64,000 nt of DNA from Chthoniobacterales bacterium. GTDB lineage: Bacteria > Verrucomicrobiota > Verrucomicrobiia > Chthoniobacterales > UBA10450. Shown piece by piece: positions 43,988 through 52,430 of the stretch. Numbering within the stretch: position 1 is the stretch's first letter; every line of letters begins with the position of its first letter. The DNA lies in assembly GCA_003244145.1 (NCBI GenBank), contig QHBM01000024.1, positions 1-64,000 of the forward strand, given 5' to 3'. Below the pieces are notes generated by a model, which was given only the letters and a program-made list of their open reading frames with translations, was not told the origin of the DNA and did not search any database. The position numbers and the translations under genes were made by a program.

Positions 43988-45121
43988 ATGGAAACAACCA
44001 TCGCTGATCCGAAAACAAGCCCGACTGCTGAAACTGATTTTCTTCCGCTCCAGGGAACCGATTACGTGGAGTTTTATGTCGGAAACGCCAAGCAGGCCGC
44101 GCATTACTACAAGACCGCGTTCGGTTTTCAATCGCTCGCCTATGCCGGCCCGGAGACCGGGCTGAAAGATCGCGCCAGCTACGTTATCCGGCAGAACAAA
44201 CTGACCTTTGTTCTGACCACACCAATGCGGCCGAACAATCCGATCGCCGATCATGTCGTCTTGCATGGCGACGGCGTGAAGTTCCTCGCCCTCAAAGTCG
44301 AAGACGCGACCTCCGCCTGGAACGAAACGACGAAGCGGGGCGGCAAAAGTTACATGGAACCGACGCCGCTGAAGGACGAAAAGGGGCGCGTCGTGATGAG
44401 CGGCATCCACACTTACGGCGACACGGTCCATCTCTTCATTGAGCGCGGCGATTACAATGGCGTGTTCATGCCAGGCTTCCGCAAATGGGAGAGCGACTAC
44501 AATCCGCCCGACACTGGCTTGCTCTACGTCGATCATTGCGTCGGCAACGTCGGTTGGAACCAGATGAATCCGTGGGTGAAATTCTACGAAGATGTGATGG
44601 GCTTCCGCAACATCCTCACCTTCGACGACAAGGATATCTCCACCGAATACTCCGCGCTCATGAGCAAAGTGATGAGTAACGGAAATGGCTTCGTGAAGTT
44701 TCCGATCAACGAGCCGGCCGAGGGCAAAAAGAAATCGCAGGTGGAAGAATATCTGGAGTTCTACAACGGCGAAGGGGTGCAACATTGCGCGGTCGCGACG
44801 AACGACATCGTCAAAACCGTGACTGACCTCCAGAGCCGCGGGGTCGAGTTCCTCAAGATCCCGACCACTTATTACGATACCTTGCCGGAGCGCGTCGGTC
44901 ACATCGATGAAGACCTTGGGCCGCTCGCGCGTCTTGGCATTCTCGTCGATCGCGATAATGAAGGCTACCTGCTCCAGATTTTCACCAAGCCCGTCGAAGA
45001 CCGGCCCACTCTCTTTTTCGAAATCATCCAGCGCAAAGGAGCGAAGAGTTTCGGCAAAGGTAATTTCAAAGCGCTCTTCGAAGCACTGGAGAAGGAGCAG
45101 GACGCTCGAGGCAATCTCTAA
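43988..45121 (+). CDS. hppD: 4-hydroxyphenylpyruvate dioxygenase
   Basis: Non-haem iron enzyme converting 4-hydroxyphenylpyruvate to homogentisate in tyrosine breakdown. 377 aa. The two VOC domains are visible. Iron ligands fall in YVDHCVGNVGWNQMNPWV, VQHCAVATNDI and the C-terminal LFFEIIQRKGAKSFGKGNFK, which is the family fingerprint. It is 11 bp upstream of hmgA, with a good AAGGAG site (45120-45125) before the hmgA ATG. Confidence 0.95.
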   Translation: METTIADPKTSPTAETDFLPLQGTDYVEFYVGNAKQAAHYYKTAFGFQSLAYAGPETGLKDRASYVIRQNKLTFVLTTPMRPNNPIADHVVLHGDGVKFLALKVEDATSAWNETTKRGGKSYMEPTPLKDEKGRVVMSGIHTYGDTVHLFIERGDYNGVFMPGFRKWESDYNPPDTGLLYVDHCVGNVGWNQMNPWVKFYEDVMGFRNILTFDDKDISTEYSALMSKVMSNGNGFVKFPINEPAEGKKKSQVEEYLEFYNGEGVQHCAVATNDIVKTVTDLQSRGVEFLKIPTTYYDTLPERVGHIDEDLGPLARLGILVDRDNEGYLLQIFTKPVEDRPTLFFEIIQRKGAKSFGKGNFKALFEALEKEQDARGNL

Positions 45122-45132
45122 GGAGTAACGAC

Positions 45133-46317
45133 ATGCCGTACTATCAAAAGCTCGGTCAGATTCCGAAGAAGCATCACATCTGGTTTCATCGCAACGGCAG
45201 CGGGCCTTCTTTCAAGAACGAAGGGATCGCCTACGAGCACGTCATCACCACGGAAGGTTTTAACGAAGCTTACTCGATCATTTATCATCTCCGCCCGCCC
45301 ACCCGCGTGCGCAAGGTGGAGCTGATCAAGTATTGGGCGCCGAAGAAAGTAACCGAGAGCCCGCTGCGCCATCATCACATCAAGACTGCCGAGATCCCGC
45401 GGCGAGGGGATCTCTATACCGGCCGCATTCCGATGTTGTTTAACGCGGACATGACCGCTTACCGCGCGCGACCGGAGAAGGCCTACGGCGAATTCGAGTA
45501 CTATAAGAATGGCGGCGCCGATGAAGTGATCTTCGTCTTTCATGGCGCGGGCACCCTCGAAACGGTTTTCGGCAAACTGCGTTATCGAGCGGAAGATTAC
45601 ATCGTCATCCCGCGCGGCATCACTTATCGGCTCGTGCCCGATAACGTGCAGGAAGAAGATTATCTCATTCTGGAATCAGCGGGGCCGGTCCGGATTCCGC
45701 AACGTTATCTGAATCACGAAGGCCAGATCAGAATGGGCTCGCCTTATTCGGAGCGCGATTTCCATGCGCCGACGGAAATGCTCACGATTGATAGCGAGGA
45801 AGACGTGCAGGTCCTGGTGAAGGACGGCCCACGGCTTACTCGCGTTACGCTGGCCCATCACCCGTTCGATGCCCTCGGCTGGGATGGATATCTTTATCCG
45901 TTTACTTTCAACGCGCAGGATTTCGAGCCGATCACCGGGACTGTCCATCAGCCGCCGCCGATCCATCAGACCTTTGAAGTGCGCGGCTACGTGATCTGCA
46001 CTTTTGCTCCGCGAATGCTCGATACCCATCCGGAAGCGGTCAAAATTCCGTGGGTGCATGACAACGTCGAAGCGGACGAGGTCCTCTTTTATGTGCGCGG
46101 CAATTTCGGATCGCGGCGCGGGATCGAGAGCGGATCGATCACTTTGCATCCGCGCGGGATTCCGCATGGACCGCATCCGGGCACGATCATGGCGAGCAAG
46201 GACGCGCTGCGCACCGAGGAATTGGCGGTGATGTTCGACACCGCGCATACGCTCGAGCTCACCGAAGAATCGCTCGCACTCGACGATCCCAAATATCCCC
46301 TGAGCTGGCTCGACTAG
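45133..46317 (+). CDS. hmgA: homogentisate 1,2-dioxygenase
   Basis: Opens the homogentisate ring to maleylacetoacetate. 394 aa, the shorter bacterial type. Cupin features with iron-binding His/Glu are in VKIPWVHDNVEADEVLFYVRGNFGSR and LHPRGIPHGPHPG; the N-terminal part has MPYYQKLGQIPKKHHIWFHR. Encoded directly after hppD. The next enzymes (isomerase, fumarylacetoacetase) are not in the window. Confidence 0.95.
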   Translation: MPYYQKLGQIPKKHHIWFHRNGSGPSFKNEGIAYEHVITTEGFNEAYSIIYHLRPPTRVRKVELIKYWAPKKVTESPLRHHHIKTAEIPRRGDLYTGRIPMLFNADMTAYRARPEKAYGEFEYYKNGGADEVIFVFHGAGTLETVFGKLRYRAEDYIVIPRGITYRLVPDNVQEEDYLILESAGPVRIPQRYLNHEGQIRMGSPYSERDFHAPTEMLTIDSEEDVQVLVKDGPRLTRVTLAHHPFDALGWDGYLYPFTFNAQDFEPITGTVHQPPPIHQTFEVRGYVICTFAPRMLDTHPEAVKIPWVHDNVEADEVLFYVRGNFGSRRGIESGSITLHPRGIPHGPHPGTIMASKDALRTEELAVMFDTAHTLELTEESLALDDPKYPLSWLD

Positions 46318-46329
46318 CGACCACCGATT

Positions 46330-49251
46330 CTAGTTCCAGTCAGGCGGCTGCGCCGTCCGGGACATGATTTCCTGGAACCTCGGATCCTTCCGGATGCCGT
46401 CCCAAACCGGATCGAACTTCAACCGGCCGTAGTCTGGTCCGGCGGGCAGGTGCGCGATCGTAGCTAATTGTTCGAGCGCCGCTGCGCCTTCTCCAAGTTG
46501 GGCGTAAACCTCCGCGAGGAGCAGGATCTGACCCGGCCCCTCGAGCGCATCGCGCGATAACGGAACCAATTCTACAGCATGCTTCGCTACGCGAATGGCA
46601 TCCTCCTTCCGGCCAAGTCCCGCGTAGGCGACACTAAGCCCGCTTAGCGCATCCAGATCATCAGGTGTTAGCGCCACTGACTTCTGATAATAATCGAGAG
46701 CGGCGGAATAGTAATCCCGCGCCTTCTCCTGTTCGCCACGCATCTTTGCTATTATTCCTTCCCAAGGCATTGAATATTTTCTCTCGGGGGGAAGCGTGGC
46801 GATCAGCGCAGAGGCGCGATCGAGGTCGCGTGCGAAAATGGCCAGTTGAATCAATCGGGTGGTGCCCCAGACTGTCCGGAGCGGCGCGTTTTCCAGGACC
46901 GATCGAGCTTCCTCCAATTTTCCCAAGCCGAGCCGGCAATAAGATCGGTAAAGCCAGATCACGTCATCATCCGGGGAAAACTGCTTGATCGCACGATCGG
47001 CGAACTCTTCAGCTTTCTTGAATTGCCGCAATGCGATGTAGCTCTCCAGAAGTTCGACGGGAGTGAAATGATTGTGCGGGTCTAATTCGACAGCAGCCTC
47101 GGCATCTCTCAACGCGTCCTTCCAGCGACCATGCCGTCGCTCCGCCAGCGCGAGGAGTTCGGTAAACTCCGCCTTATCGCGCGGAACGCCCGTGCCCAAC
47201 AGCTCCTGCAGCTCGCGCTCAAAATCGCGTGAAGCGCGATAATAGCGCGCCATCGCGAGATGCGCGTCCGGTAAGTGAGGAGCCAGGCGCACGGCCGTCT
47301 CCGCGGCGTCCTTGCCTCCGAGCAACGATTCTTTGGACGGATTCACAAAACGGTGAACGTCGATATACGTCTTCGAGAGAAGGCAGTAGGCGAGAACAAA
47401 CTGCGGATCGCGCTCGATTGTGGAACGGAGCAGGTCGATTGCGCGCGAATAGTCGCGTTGGTAAAAAGCCTGGAGCGCGCGCAAATAGAGATCATAAGCT
47501 GCCAGGTCGCGCGTCGGCGCGTTGGCTAATGCGCTCACTTCTTCTCGCGAGAACTTCGCATTCATCTGCGACGCGATTGTTTGGACGATTTCGCTTTCGA
47601 GCGAAAAGACTTCCTCCAACTTTTTTTCGTAGCGCTGCTCCCAAATTTTGGCATCGGTCCGCGGGTCAATCAGGCGGACATTGATCCGCAGAAGCTCGCC
47701 GGACTTTTGCACGCTACCCTCGAGGACGTAAGCGACGCCCAGGACTCGTGCGATTTCGCGGCGGCTTGTCGCCCGGCCGCGATAGGGAGCGACGCTGTTG
47801 CGGCTTATGACCTTTAACTCGGATGCCTGCGTCAGCCCGTCGAGGATGTTGTCATGAATGCCATCGACAAAGTAGGCGTCCGCAGCATTCGCGGCGAGGC
47901 TTTCGAAAGGCAGGACCGCACTGCCAGGAGTGATGCTCGCGAAAGGCAGAACGGCGATACTCTTCTTTGACGGCGCCGCGATCGGCGAAACCTCCGGCTG
48001 TTTGCGGCTCAAGAAAAAGCGACTACCCAGGAGCAGCAGAGTTAAAGCCGAGGCGACCGCAAGAACGGCCAGAGCAAATCGCAGCGACCGGTTCCTTGAG
48101 AGGGTGCGTCGAAGGACGTAAGCCGGCTCGCCCGAGCGGACAAGGATCGCTTTGCCCGCGAGGTGACGCTGGACATCGTCGGCGAAGCTTTTTACGGAGG
48201 CGTAACGCCGCGCTGGATTTTTCTGCAGGGCGCAAAGGACGATCGCGTCCAAGTCTCCTCGAAGACGCCGTTGGCGCGCTGCATCCTCGCCGACGGAACT
48301 TGGCGGGTGCGGCTCTTGTTCGCAAAGAACCGTGAGCAGTTCGTCGAGAGTTGGATTTCGATGAGGAAACCGGTGCGGTTTGGATCCTGAAAGTATTTCG
48401 TAGAGCAGGATACCGAGCGCATAGACATCAGTCGACTCGGTCACGGCCTCGCCCCTGGCCTGCTCGGGTGAAGCCGAAACCGGCGTTAACAGTTCGCCAC
48501 CTGGCGCGGTGGCTTTCATCGGATCAGTCGCGCCCAGCATCACCTTGGCGATGCCAAAATCGAGCAACTTCACATCTCCTTTTGCCGTCACGAGGATGTT
48601 GCTCGCCTTCAGATCGCGGTGCACGACCGAGTTGGCGTGGGCAGCTTCCACCGCTGCGCAAATTTTCAGGAACAGCTCCAGCCGCGAAGAGAGGGAGGCA
48701 TTGCTTTCCTCCAGAAAGCGAGTGACTGGCACGCCCTCGACGTATTCCATGACGAAATACTGACAGCCATCGACCGTGACGCCGGCGTCTAAGAGCCGGG
48801 CGATATTCGGATGGTCGAGGCGCGCCAGGACCTGACGTTCGGAGTGGAAACGCTGGATCATCTCTTCTGTGTCGACTCCGGAGTTGAGCAGCTTGATCGC
48901 GACCTCTTTCTCGAAGTATCCATCTGCCCGCGCGGCGAGGTAGACGGTTCCCATTCCGCCACGCCCGATCTCGCGTGTAGCTACATAGGCGCCGATCCGC
49001 TTGCCGATCTGGGAAACGCCCTCACGCCGAATCCGTCTCACGGCATTTTCCGCGCATGCTTCGAGATCGTCGTTAGCGCTTCGGCGCAGAATTTCCGCTT
49101 CCGCCAGGAGGGATTCAGCCTCAAGCAGCAGCGCCTGATCGCCGGAACAGGAGCGCTCCACAAACGCCAGGCGAGCGCTTGTCGACTCCTCCTCAAACGC
49201 ATCAGCGAGAATCGACTTCAATTGCTGCCATCGCTGAGGATCCATGCTCAT
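46330..49251 (-). CDS. membrane Ser/Thr protein kinase with TPR receptor domain
   Basis: 973 aa from ATG 49251, which overlaps the sigma-factor stop in TGATG. Kinase domain (about residues 85-350): GRGGMGTVYLAARADGYFEKE, VAIKLL, HRDLKASNILV, LLDFGIAKV, SASPEQARGE. A membrane helix (FALAVLAVASALTLLLLGSRFF) follows near residue 400, then the CadC/FlgO-like segment KSIAVLPFASI ... YFVDGIHDNILDGLTQASEL, and eight or more TPR-like repeats to the C-terminus. The sigma factor and kinase are adjacent as in many Acidobacteriota and Verrucomicrobiota, so the kinase probably modulates that regulon; the signal is unknown. Confidence 0.9.
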   Translation of the reverse strand: MSMDPQRWQQLKSILADAFEEESTSARLAFVERSCSGDQALLLEAESLLAEAEILRRSANDDLEACAENAVRRIRREGVSQIGKRIGAYVATREIGRGGMGTVYLAARADGYFEKEVAIKLLNSGVDTEEMIQRFHSERQVLARLDHPNIARLLDAGVTVDGCQYFVMEYVEGVPVTRFLEESNASLSSRLELFLKICAAVEAAHANSVVHRDLKASNILVTAKGDVKLLDFGIAKVMLGATDPMKATAPGGELLTPVSASPEQARGEAVTESTDVYALGILLYEILSGSKPHRFPHRNPTLDELLTVLCEQEPHPPSSVGEDAARQRRLRGDLDAIVLCALQKNPARRYASVKSFADDVQRHLAGKAILVRSGEPAYVLRRTLSRNRSLRFALAVLAVASALTLLLLGSRFFLSRKQPEVSPIAAPSKKSIAVLPFASITPGSAVLPFESLAANAADAYFVDGIHDNILDGLTQASELKVISRNSVAPYRGRATSRREIARVLGVAYVLEGSVQKSGELLRINVRLIDPRTDAKIWEQRYEKKLEEVFSLESEIVQTIASQMNAKFSREEVSALANAPTRDLAAYDLYLRALQAFYQRDYSRAIDLLRSTIERDPQFVLAYCLLSKTYIDVHRFVNPSKESLLGGKDAAETAVRLAPHLPDAHLAMARYYRASRDFERELQELLGTGVPRDKAEFTELLALAERRHGRWKDALRDAEAAVELDPHNHFTPVELLESYIALRQFKKAEEFADRAIKQFSPDDDVIWLYRSYCRLGLGKLEEARSVLENAPLRTVWGTTRLIQLAIFARDLDRASALIATLPPERKYSMPWEGIIAKMRGEQEKARDYYSAALDYYQKSVALTPDDLDALSGLSVAYAGLGRKEDAIRVAKHAVELVPLSRDALEGPGQILLLAEVYAQLGEGAAALEQLATIAHLPAGPDYGRLKFDPVWDGIRKDPRFQEIMSRTAQPPDWN

Positions 49252-49799
49252 CAATCGGCGCGCGATAATTCGCGATGCAGCCACACTTTCGCCAGCGCCC
49301 ACTCGCGTTGGACGGTGGCTACTGAAATTCCCATGGCGGAACTGATCTCCGGGACTGTGAGGCCACCAAAGAAGCGCAGCTCGACGACCTGGCTTTGCCG
49401 CGGGTCGAATCTTTCCAATTCGCGAAGCGCCTCGTCCACGCGCGTCACATCGATCTCGCGGGATTCGTAGAATTCCGCGGCGAGTTCCAGGGGATCTTTG
49501 CCGCCGCGCTTCTTCCGGCTGCGGGCGATCGCATAATTCGTCAAGGTCTGGCGCATGGTGCGCGAGAAAATTCCCAGGAAATGTGCGCGATTTTCCCAAG
49601 AGGTGTTCTGCTGATTTTCCAGCCGCAAAAAAGCTTCATGGACGAGTGCGGTGCGCTGTAGGGTATGGTCCGAGCGTTCTCCTCGGAGGTAGATCTCAGC
49701 CAGGCGAAGCAACTCGTCGTAGACGGTGGGAATCATCGCGTCCAGCGAGTTGGCCGCTACCGTCGTCGGCGTTGGAGCGAGAGTCTTGGCTAAACCCAT
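49251..49799 (-). CDS. ECF-like RNA polymerase sigma factor (kinase-linked type)
   Basis: 182 aa. Region 2: DELLRLAEIYLRGERSDHTLQRTALVHEAFLRL; region 4: LRELERFDPRQSQVVELRFFGGLTVPEISSAMGISVATVQREWALAKVWL. These are the marks of the TIGR02999-type ECF sigma family found next to Ser/Thr kinases. The next gene overlaps it by one base; no anti-sigma factor of the zinc type is encoded here, and the kinase may take that role. Confidence 0.9.
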   Translation of the reverse strand: MGLAKTLAPTPTTVAANSLDAMIPTVYDELLRLAEIYLRGERSDHTLQRTALVHEAFLRLENQQNTSWENRAHFLGIFSRTMRQTLTNYAIARSRKKRGGKDPLELAAEFYESREIDVTRVDEALRELERFDPRQSQVVELRFFGGLTVPEISSAMGISVATVQREWALAKVWLHRELSRAD

Positions 49800-50041
49800 G
49801 TTGCTTGGATCACACGATGAAGAATTGGAACCGTGTTAATTTTACGGTTTTGACTGGTCAGCACAATACCTTTGCACCGGCGATTTTGGGGTGGAAGAAC
49901 CGCGCCGATGTTTTCGCACGGCCCCCGGCTGATTGTTGATAGGTTTTCGCACCCGTTATTGCATTAGGGTGTGTGGAAAGAGAATCACTATTCGCGAAGC
50001 CAGACATTCGTCGTCGTCATGTTTCAAATTTTTCCGTGACG

Positions 50042-50419
50042 ATGCGGAAAGCTGGATGCCTTGTAATCGCCGTCAATCTTGCCCTGTCTGGGGCAGGCCT
50101 TAGGGCTGAGCCGCCGGCAACGACCGAGCGCATACCCAAGGCTCTCATTGAGTCAGCCAATGGCTGGACGTACGTGAACGGTCAATGGGTGCACCCGGAT
50201 GGCTACAAGTTCGTAAACAACAAAGTCCTCCGAACGACTGCGAAAAGCGGAAAGGCGTCGCCCAAGCCGCCTGGCAAGCTCGCGCTTGAGAATCCTGCGA
50301 AGTTGACGCCACGAAGTAAATCCACAGACGACACCAGGACAGCCGCGGAGAAAGCTGCTGAACAGCGGCGAAAAAATCTAACTCCGACTGCTGCGCCGCA
50401 AACCGGAACGCACTTGTAA
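50042..50419 (+). CDS. small exported protein of unknown function
   Basis: 125 aa from the ATG at 50042 with signal peptide MRKAGCLVIAVNLALSGAGLRA. The centre (SANGWTYVNGQWVHPDGYKFVNNKVLRTT) looks like a short beta hairpin repeat; the C-terminus is Lys/Pro/Thr rich. Not recognised. The 242 bp between it and the sigma-factor gene hold nothing I can support. Confidence 0.5.
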   Translation: MRKAGCLVIAVNLALSGAGLRAEPPATTERIPKALIESANGWTYVNGQWVHPDGYKFVNNKVLRTTAKSGKASPKPPGKLALENPAKLTPRSKSTDDTRTAAEKAAEQRRKNLTPTAAPQTGTHL

Positions 50420-50516
50420 TCTCGCCCACACGATTTCCCAAGCGCTAACCGTGAAGTCCTAGAGGCGTTCGCCCTGCAATAGTTGTCTTGACGCGCTGCC
50501 GCGCTAAGCTTGGCGG

Positions 50517-51140
50517 ATGCGGAACCACGAGACAGAGCTGCAAGCGGCTGAGCGTCGCATTGCCAGTTTGCGCCCGTGCGGCGCGGCAAAGCTCGCGGGC
50601 ATGGAGCACTCGTTCCGTGCGCTGCTCGAATCGATCGGCGAAGATCCCAAGCGTCAGGGTTTGCTGAAGACCCCACAACGCGCGGCGCGCGCCTTCGAGT
50701 TCATCACCAACGGCTATCGCCAGAGTCTTGACGTCGTCCTTAACGACGCCATTTTCGATTCGGAGGCGAGCGAGATTGTCCTCGTGAAGGACATCGAGCT
50801 TTATTCGATGTGCGAGCATCACCTGCTGCCGTTCATCGGCAAAGCGCACGTCGCTTACATCCCAAACGGGAAAGTAATCGGGCTTTCCAAGGTGGCCCGA
50901 ATTGTCGACGTCTTTGCGCGCCGGTTACAAATCCAGGAAAACCTGACGATCCAGATCGCGGATGCGCTCATGAAAACATTGCACCCCAGCGGCGTGGCGG
51001 TTGTGATCGAGGCCAAGCATCTCTGCATGATGATGCGCGGCGTCGAAAAACAGAATTCCCTCATGAAAACGTCGTGCCTCCTCGGCTCCTTCAAGGAAGA
51101 CGCGCGCACGCGGTCGGAGTTCCTCGCTTTGCTGGCCTAA
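50517..51140 (+). CDS. folE: GTP cyclohydrolase I
   Basis: Turns GTP into 7,8-dihydroneopterin triphosphate, the first step of pterin synthesis. 207 aa. The zinc and substrate motifs are [47 protein letters not shown] and the late [23 protein letters not shown] (His-Cys). 13 bp separate it from the PTPS-fusion gene; the pair feeds pterins. Confidence 0.96.
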   Translation: MRNHETELQAAERRIASLRPCGAAKLAGMEHSFRALLESIGEDPKRQGLLKTPQRAARAFEFITNGYRQSLDVVLNDAIFDSEASEIVLVKDIELYSMCEHHLLPFIGKAHVAYIPNGKVIGLSKVARIVDVFARRLQIQENLTIQIADALMKTLHPSGVAVVIEAKHLCMMMRGVEKQNSLMKTSCLLGSFKEDARTRSEFLALLA

Positions 51141-51153
51141 CGAGCGTGGCATC

Positions 51154-52371
51154 ATGCTCCTGACCGTCAGCAAGCGGCTCGAATTTTCTGCCTCACGGCG
51201 TTTGTTCGTCAAAGAGTGGAGCGACGCCGAGAATCTCGCGGCTTTCGGGCCGGAGACCGCGGCACGTCACGGTACGGGGCGAAACTACGCCGCTTATTTT
51301 ATTTTCTCCGGCACAGTCGATCCGGCCACGGGCATGCTGATGAACATCAGCGAAATCAAGGAGCGGGCGGGACAGGTTTTGCGCGACGGGTTCGATCACA
51401 AATTTCTGAACGCGGATAATTCCACGTTCTCGAACGTTCCGCCGACAGCCGAAAATATTGCGCGTGAGCTCTTCGTGGATGCCACGCCTCTTTTCCAGGA
51501 TAGCAAGGCGCAGCTCATGGCCTGTCATTTGTCGGAATCGGACGAACGCAGCGCGACTTTTTTCGCGAAGGGAACCACCGAGTCGAATCATTGGTTCGAA
51601 TTTTCCGCGGCGCGCCAGACCATGTCGCCGCTCTTGAGCGCGGAAGAGAATGAAAAGCTTTTTGGCGCGGCCGCGTCTCCCTTCGGGCACGGGCACAATT
51701 ATCGCGCGCGTGTGACCTTCCGAAGCGAAGCAGGGTCGAGCAGCGATGGCTCGTCCGCATCGCAGGAGATAAAAAGCGCGCTCGCTTCAGTGCAGCGCGA
51801 GCTCGATCACAAGAATTTGAATCGCGAGGTGCCTGGCCTAACGAATCAACGGATCACGACCGAGAAACTGGCGCGTTACATTCACGGCCGGGTGGCCGAG
51901 AAGTTGCCGGTCCATCGGGTCCGGTTGCATGAGCGCCGGGATTTTTTCGCGGAGTATTGGAAGGGCGGCAGCTATTTTCTCGGCCTTCAGGTTCCGTTTA
52001 GCGCCGCGCATCGATTGCATAGCCACGTTTTGTCGACGGAGGAAAACCTGGCGCTCTACGGCAAATGCAATAATCCGCTCGGCCACGGCCACCTTTACGT
52101 GACGGAAGCGACGATCGGAGGCATCTTCGATGAACGCAGCGGGACGCTTTCGGATTTCATCGCCTTCCAAAGCGGGATCGCCGACGCAATCCAGCCGTGG
52201 CAGGACAAGCATCTCGATTTCGAAATGGAGGAGTTCCGGAACAAGCCCTCCACCGGCGAGAACATCGTGCAAGCACTCTGGCCGCGATTTGATTCACGGC
52301 TCGACGGCCGGCTGGTTCGCCTCCGTCTTTGGGAGACGGCGAACAATCGTTTCACGCTGCGCAAACTGTAG
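51154..52371 (+). CDS. three-domain PTPS/QueD-like fusion protein
   Basis: 405 aa made of three 6-pyruvoyl-tetrahydropterin synthase/QueD folds: about 5-128, 145-268 and 276-404. Domain 3 keeps the whole site: PFSAAH (H286), catalytic C305 and GHGH (310-313). Domain 2 keeps GHGHNY (178-183) but has Arg in place of the first His (FSAAR) and Ala at the Cys position. Domain 1 has FSASR and HGTGRNY, so it is degenerate. Homologous DHKFLN, DHKNLN and DKHLDF segments follow in each. Ordinary PTPS are single 120-150 aa domains that form hexamers. With folE upstream and phhA downstream, I infer a pterin-cofactor role; queuosine synthesis is the alternative. Confidence 0.85.
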   Translation: MLLTVSKRLEFSASRRLFVKEWSDAENLAAFGPETAARHGTGRNYAAYFIFSGTVDPATGMLMNISEIKERAGQVLRDGFDHKFLNADNSTFSNVPPTAENIARELFVDATPLFQDSKAQLMACHLSESDERSATFFAKGTTESNHWFEFSAARQTMSPLLSAEENEKLFGAAASPFGHGHNYRARVTFRSEAGSSSDGSSASQEIKSALASVQRELDHKNLNREVPGLTNQRITTEKLARYIHGRVAEKLPVHRVRLHERRDFFAEYWKGGSYFLGLQVPFSAAHRLHSHVLSTEENLALYGKCNNPLGHGHLYVTEATIGGIFDERSGTLSDFIAFQSGIADAIQPWQDKHLDFEMEEFRNKPSTGENIVQALWPRFDSRLDGRLVRLRLWETANNRFTLRKL

Positions 52372-52406
52372 CTACAGCGCTGTAGTCACGGCGCTCTGTC
52401 GCCGTG
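52372..52406. repeat. REP-like double hairpin between convergent genes
   Basis: A perfect 14-bp palindrome CTACAGCGCTGTAG (52372-52385) abuts the hairpin CACGGCG-CTCTGT-CGCCGTG (52387-52406). It has the same CTCTGT loop as the unit at 30875-30894. It may also stop transcription from both sides, although no T-tract follows. Confidence 0.65.
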
Positions 52407-52430
52407 TCCGGAGGGCGCAAGGAGGATTCG

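Noticed and set aside
43721-44902. 393-aa ORF on the minus strand
   Set aside because: Antisense to hppD, which has complete dioxygenase motifs; this frame only bridges the cassette gap and hppD.
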